DNA of 8,943 bases from an uncultured Oscillospiraceae bacterium (lineage in GTDB: Bacteria; Bacillota; Clostridia; Oscillospirales; Oscillospiraceae). Of the stretch, positions 6,141 to 8,943 are shown piece after piece; position 1 is the first letter of the stretch; each line of letters opens with the position of its first letter. The stretch lies in contig CAJTPV010000067.1 in assembly GCA_910578505.1 (NCBI GenBank), positions 1 to 8,943 on the forward strand, written 5' to 3'. The translations under genes and the position numbers were made by a program. Under the pieces are notes generated by a model that saw only the letters and a list, made by a program, of their open reading frames with translations, did no database searches and was not told where the DNA came from.

Positions 6141-7733
6141 TTACAGTGCCCGGAGCATGGTTGGGCCGCGTTTGGAGAGGATAGCGGCACATACCGCTGT
6201 CAGCAGAACAAGCAGCAGGATGGAGAAAGCGAATGCCGCCCAGCCCGATATCTGGCTGCCCAGCCAGTACAGCCCGCCTGCCGCGGCCAGCACCGCCATG
6301 GGGACGAACATGGCCAGGGTAGTAGCCAGAGACTGCTTGATGACCACGGTTTCGTTGACTGCGTCCAGCTTGGGGAAGGTCAGTCCCATCAGCATCCCAA
6401 ACATGGCGTGCCCCACTGCAAAGAGCAGTGTGGCAATCAGAAGTGCGGTACCCTGCCACAACTGGAACCCCAGCGCAATGGACAGGCACAGTCCGGCAAT
6501 CACAGTGCAGGGCAGGGTCAGCAGGAGCTGGAACCCAACCTTGACCCACAACAGCGTATGATCTGACATCGGCGCCTCCCGTAGGATCCAGAGGTATTTC
6601 CCCTCCAGGCTGACAGAAGGGGCGGCGATGGGACAGGTACACAGGCAGAAGCATATCACAGCCGCCGCCATAGGCAGCAGAGGAATGCTTTCTCCGGCCA
6701 TACCCAGGTAGACAAGCAGCTTGTCCCGCAAAATCAAGGACGCCACCCCGGCGGCCAGCAGCAGGATCAGGCCGAGACCGGCGTTCCAGAAATACATAGG
6801 CGTACCAAAGAACCGCTGGGCCTCTTTCCGAAAAAGGGCCTTTTTCTGGCTGGAGGCGGATTGGGTGGAGAGCTTATAGTTGCTCTGAGCGGCTCTGGCA
6901 GCAAAAGCTGTGACGGCCTGACGGTATACCCGGCCCAAACCGAACACCACCAGGGCAAAGGAAATGACACAGCAGGCGGCGAAAGCCAGCAGCAGGCCCC
7001 AGTCCCCCATGATGCCCTCACCCATCCACAGAAGGGGCGCGGCCCAGTTGAGGGAGTCTTTTATACCAGCGGCATTGGCGGCAAGGGCGCCAATCATTTT
7101 GTTGACATTGAAGGAAAAATAGAACACCACAACCAGAAACAGACCCGTTACGATGTTCTGCCCCAGCGCTCCCTTGGACACCTTGGCGGCCAGAAACGCC
7201 ATCAAGGCCCCCAGCAGGACCGACAGCGCCGTATCCAGCAGGGGCAGGACCAGAGCCGCGATGGCCAGCCGCACCCAAAACTGAAGGCTGTGTCCCACGC
7301 CGTTCTGGGTCATCATCGTGCAGACCACCCCGGCGGGAAGCAGCACAAAGGCAGAGAACAGCAGGTTCTCCAGATAGATGGCCGTCACCCGGCTGGCCAT
7401 CAACAGGGTGGAGGGTACCGGCATACTTAGCAGCAGATCGCTATCTTTACCGCCGAACACCACGCCCTTAACTGCGAAGGTAGTGAACAGCAGCCCGCCT
7501 GCTAGGGCGACCATACCCATGAAAATGAACACCAGAACCTCCATATGGGAGGGCGCTAGCACCTGCATCAGCATGTAGCTGTAAAACCCTGACAGGTACA
7601 GGCCAAGGCCGGCAATGACGATGATGGCGCCTGTACCGGTGGCGGCCTTTTTCCGGCTGCGGCCCCGGGAGTTGGTGGAGGAGAGCAGCATGGATTGGAT
7701 ACTCACCTTCAGCAAAGCGAGAAACTTCGTCAT
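6141..7733 (-). CDS. ABC-2-type exporter permease, polytopic, 530 residues
   Basis: A very hydrophobic protein, read from an ATG at 7733 that overlaps the ATPase stop (ATGA), with GGAGG (minus strand, 7745-7741) seven bases upstream. After a short basic N terminus (NSRGRSRKK, 21-29) come about twelve membrane segments, roughly at 32-57, 66-89, 121-140, 153-184, 193-212, 244-267, 313-336, 350-373, 397-420, 425-450, 468-491 and 499-519. A soluble, basic loop lies at about 268-310. SLEGKYLWILREAP (375-388) in a cytoplasmic loop and GKDSDLLLSMPVP (95-107) resemble conserved loops of ABC-2-like exporters in Firmicutes where the permease is a single long chain. It would form the channel with the ATPase at 7730; substrate unknown. 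The gene appears complete. Confidence 0.82.
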   Translation of the reverse strand: MTKFLALLKVSIQSMLLSSTNSRGRSRKKAATGTGAIIVIAGLGLYLSGFYSYMLMQVLAPSHMEVLVFIFMGMVALAGGLLFTTFAVKGVVFGGKDSDLLLSMPVPSTLLMASRVTAIYLENLLFSAFVLLPAGVVCTMMTQNGVGHSLQFWVRLAIAALVLPLLDTALSVLLGALMAFLAAKVSKGALGQNIVTGLFLVVVFYFSFNVNKMIGALAANAAGIKDSLNWAAPLLWMGEGIMGDWGLLLAFAACCVISFALVVFGLGRVYRQAVTAFAARAAQSNYKLSTQSASSQKKALFRKEAQRFFGTPMYFWNAGLGLILLLAAGVASLILRDKLLVYLGMAGESIPLLPMAAAVICFCLCTCPIAAPSVSLEGKYLWILREAPMSDHTLLWVKVGFQLLLTLPCTVIAGLCLSIALGFQLWQGTALLIATLLFAVGHAMFGMLMGLTFPKLDAVNETVVIKQSLATTLAMFVPMAVLAAAGGLYWLGSQISGWAAFAFSILLLVLLTAVCAAILSKRGPTMLRAL

Positions 7734-8443
7734 TTCTCTCCCTCCAGTTCCAGGAACACGTCCTCCAAGGAGGAGTCGCCCACCAGTTCCGCCGTGGGAC
7801 CGGATTTCACCAGCCGTCCGGCCTTGATGATAGCGATTTTATCGCACAGCTTCTCCGCCACCTCCAGTACATGGGTGGAGAAAAACACCGCCGAACCGCC
7901 TTGACACAGTTCTGCCAGATACCCCTTCATCAGGTGGGAGGCGGCGGGGTCCAGCCCAACGAAGGGCTCGTCCAGGATCAGCAGCTTGGGCCGGCGGATG
8001 AAAGCGGAGATCAGGGCCAGCTTCTGGCGCATCCCGTGGGAATAGCTGCCGATGGGTGAGCCCAGGTTCCCGGTCAGCTCAAAGGCGCCGGCGTACTTGC
8101 CAATGTCGGCGGTGCGCTGCTCTGCCGGGATGCCGTACAGGTCGGCAATGAAATTGAGATAGTCAATGCCCTTCATGAACTCGTAAAGGTCCGGGTTGTC
8201 GGGCAGGAAAGCGGTGACCTGCTTGGCCGCCACCGGTTCCCGCTTGATATCGTGGCCGTCGATGGCGATAGTTCCCTCGGTGAAGTCCATCACCCCCGCC
8301 ACGGCCCGCAGGGTAGTGGTCTTGCCAGCCCCGTTGTGGCCAATGAAGCCGTAGATCTCACCGGGCCGGACATGGAGGGTCAGGTCATCCACGGCTCTCT
8401 TGCCGCCGGGGTAAGTTTTGGAATAGTGGTCAATGCGCAGCAT
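7730..8443 (-). CDS. ABC-2-type exporter ATPase (DrrA/CcmA/EcsA-like)
   Basis: This 237-residue ATPase belongs to the exporter class that pairs with ABC-2 permeases. Motifs: Walker A GHNGAGKTT (35-43), Walker B LLILDE with Glu159, D-loop GLDP (163-166), switch His191 in FFSTH. Two features are unlike the MacB-type ATPases in this window. The signature is YSHGMRQ (134-140) rather than LSGGQ, and the Q-loop position reads LPDNP (80-84), with Asp where Gln is usual; both variants are familiar in EcsA-like exporters. AAAGGAG (minus strand, 8457-8451) lies 7 bases before the ATG. It is the first gene of a two-gene operon with the permease at 6141. It is not related by descent in any obvious close way to the ATPases at 1482 and 2903. 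Confidence 0.92.
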   Translation of the reverse strand: MLRIDHYSKTYPGGKRAVDDLTLHVRPGEIYGFIGHNGAGKTTTLRAVAGVMDFTEGTIAIDGHDIKREPVAAKQVTAFLPDNPDLYEFMKGIDYLNFIADLYGIPAEQRTADIGKYAGAFELTGNLGSPIGSYSHGMRQKLALISAFIRRPKLLILDEPFVGLDPAASHLMKGYLAELCQGGSAVFFSTHVLEVAEKLCDKIAIIKAGRLVKSGPTAELVGDSSLEDVFLELEGEK

Positions 8444-8497
8444 GGATAGTCTCCTTTCAATTGGTTAAGTAGGATGATAGGGAATTTGCGGAAAAGC

Positions 8498-8519
8498 GCA
8501 TATGAGGTAGCCTATATGC
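8498..8519. repeat. 22-bp imperfect palindrome upstream of the exporter ATPase (operator candidate)
   Basis: GCATAT at 8498-8503 is mirrored by ATATGC at 8514-8519. Within the 10-base centre, three of the five symmetric position pairs can also pair (one of them G-T). The site overlaps the -10-like sequence proposed at 8511-8516 on the minus strand and lies 55-76 bases upstream of the ATPase start, a usual place for a dimeric repressor such as GntR or MarR. No such regulator gene is in the window. Confidence 0.4.
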
Positions 8520-8540
8520 CAGAGATATGAACCACATCAA
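8511..8540 (-). promoter_or_regulatory. Candidate promoter of the exporter operon
   Basis: On the minus strand TTGATG (8540-8535) and TATAGG (8516-8511) are separated by 18 bases; each matches the housekeeping consensus at 4 of 6 positions. Transcription would start near 8504, giving a leader of about 60 bases before the ATG at 8443. The rest of the 180-base gap (8444-8623) is AT-richer than the genes, and I see no RNA gene or strong hairpin in it. Confidence 0.35.
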
Positions 8541-8623
8541 AATAAGATATAAATTTGTCTTTTTTCACGTCGTGCGAAATCAGGTGCAAGCCATCTATTG
8601 TGCAGGGCCGATGATTTTTACAC

Positions 8624-8908
8624 TCAGAGATTGAAAGCAAAGGTGATGACCAGGACGACAACGGCCAGGGCAAGGACAATAAAGCCCCGCGGCCTTCTTT
8701 CCTCCTTCTCACTGGAGGCATATGCAGCGCCTATCATACCGGCGGCCATAGGAATGAGCAGCCCAAGGACTTTGGGCATGGACTTGCTGGGTTGGCCGCT
8801 CATACTGACCTGCATGACCAGTGTGTCCGGAAGCAGGAACCAGCCCACAATGACAGCGATGGACAAGGGGATAAGGAACAGGAATGGCCAAAAGCGTTTT
8901 TTGTTCAT
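8624..8908 (-). CDS. Small membrane protein, DUF1648/SdpI N-terminal-like
   Basis: A 94-residue protein with three hydrophobic segments, near residues 7-26, 47-64 and 76-92, and a charged loop SEKEERRPRG (66-75). The stretch LPDTL...SGQPSKSMPK (26-46) directly after the first segment resembles the DUF1648 motif (LPDxxPxHFNxxGEPDxxxSK) found at the N terminus of SdpI-type immunity/signalling membrane proteins, but the PxHFN core is not kept (VMQVSM). I chose ATG 8908, which has MNKKRF, a normal membrane-protein start, and GAAAGG (minus strand 8926-8921) 12 bases upstream. A GTG at 8938 would add ten unlikely residues. No clear terminator follows, so it may or may not be read together with the exporter operon downstream. 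Function unknown; an accessory or immunity role is only a guess. Confidence 0.62.
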   Translation of the reverse strand: MNKKRFWPFLFLIPLSIAVIVGWFLLPDTLVMQVSMSGQPSKSMPKVLGLLIPMAAGMIGAAYASSEKEERRPRGFIVLALAVVVLVITFAFNL

Positions 8909-8919
8909 ATATATAAATC

Positions 8920-8936
8920 GCCTTTCTGCGAAAGGC
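8920..8936. repeat. 7-bp hairpin overlapping the ribosome site of the small membrane protein gene
   Basis: GCCTTTC (8920-8926) pairs with GAAAGGC (8930-8936) around a 3-base loop. On the minus strand the second arm contains the GAAAGG that serves as the Shine-Dalgarno sequence for the ATG at 8908, so folding would hide it. The stem is short and may be incidental. Confidence 0.35.
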
Positions 8937-8943
8937 ACCGACG

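Noticed and set aside
5413..6654. Long minus-strand open frame (413 codons)
   Set aside because: It lies antisense to the well-supported permease at 3574 and crosses the terminator and the 3' end of the exporter permease in another frame; composition is His/Gly/Gln/Arg-rich, as in shadow frames of GC-rich genes.
6861..7430. Plus-strand frame of 189 codons, Gly/Gln/His-rich
   Set aside because: Antisense to the polytopic exporter permease; its composition is the mirror of membrane-segment codons.
8512..8721. Minus-strand frame of 69 codons spanning the end of the small membrane gene and the gap
   Set aside because: Overlaps the better-supported small gene in another frame; no ribosome site, Arg/Ser/Pro-rich start.
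1..8943. tRNA, rRNA, CRISPR array, transposase or integrase
   Set aside because: None seen: no spaced short-repeat array, no recombinase-like protein in any frame, and no tRNA-like fold noticed in the gaps.

Overview
The window looks like chromosomal DNA from a GC-rich Firmicute, probably a gut clostridium of the Oscillospiraceae/Flavonifractor type. This is inferred from the base composition, the strong AGGAGG-type ribosome sites and the resemblance of the proteins to families I know from that group; no database search was possible. Three blocks are present.

Block 1 (plus strand, 1-2842) is decayed. A short alkyltransferase-like (MGMT/ATL family) gene, possibly missing its 5' end, is followed by the remains of a two-component system next to an antimicrobial-peptide-type ABC transporter. 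The OmpR-family response regulator has a one-base insertion in its receiver domain. Its DNA-binding domain then runs in frame into the rear half of a histidine kinase, so the sensor, membrane segments and H-box are gone. The next gene, a MacB/BceA-type ATPase, is intact and has a convincing 11-bp direct-repeat regulator site and -10 element in front of it. Its permease is not intact: about 29 N-terminal residues are joined to a middle segment, which is joined to the last ~55 residues of a second, different histidine kinase. The simplest reading is an ancestral array regulator-kinase-ATPase-permease followed by a second regulator-kinase-ATPase-permease, from which three segments were removed (or lost in assembly). 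All three inferred junctions keep the reading frame, and all three fall at or beside a GGCC.

Block 2 (plus strand, 2843-6081) is the intact end of the second module: an ATPase and an 835-residue FtsX-type permease, overlapping by ATGA. In front of the ATPase is a perfect 13-bp inverted repeat that contains its ribosome-binding site.

Block 3 (minus strand, 8943-6100) converges on block 2. It has a small membrane protein resembling DUF1648/SdpI N-terminal domains, then a separate ABC exporter operon (DrrA/EcsA-like ATPase plus a 530-residue polytopic permease, again with an ATGA overlap) ending at a strong intrinsic terminator. A 22-bp imperfect palindrome overlaps the best promoter candidate of this operon.

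Functionally, the complete parts are two ABC transporters: one MacB-like (peptide/antibiotic or cell-envelope stress type) and one ABC-2 exporter. The regulatory genes that should control the first are broken here, while their likely binding sites remain.
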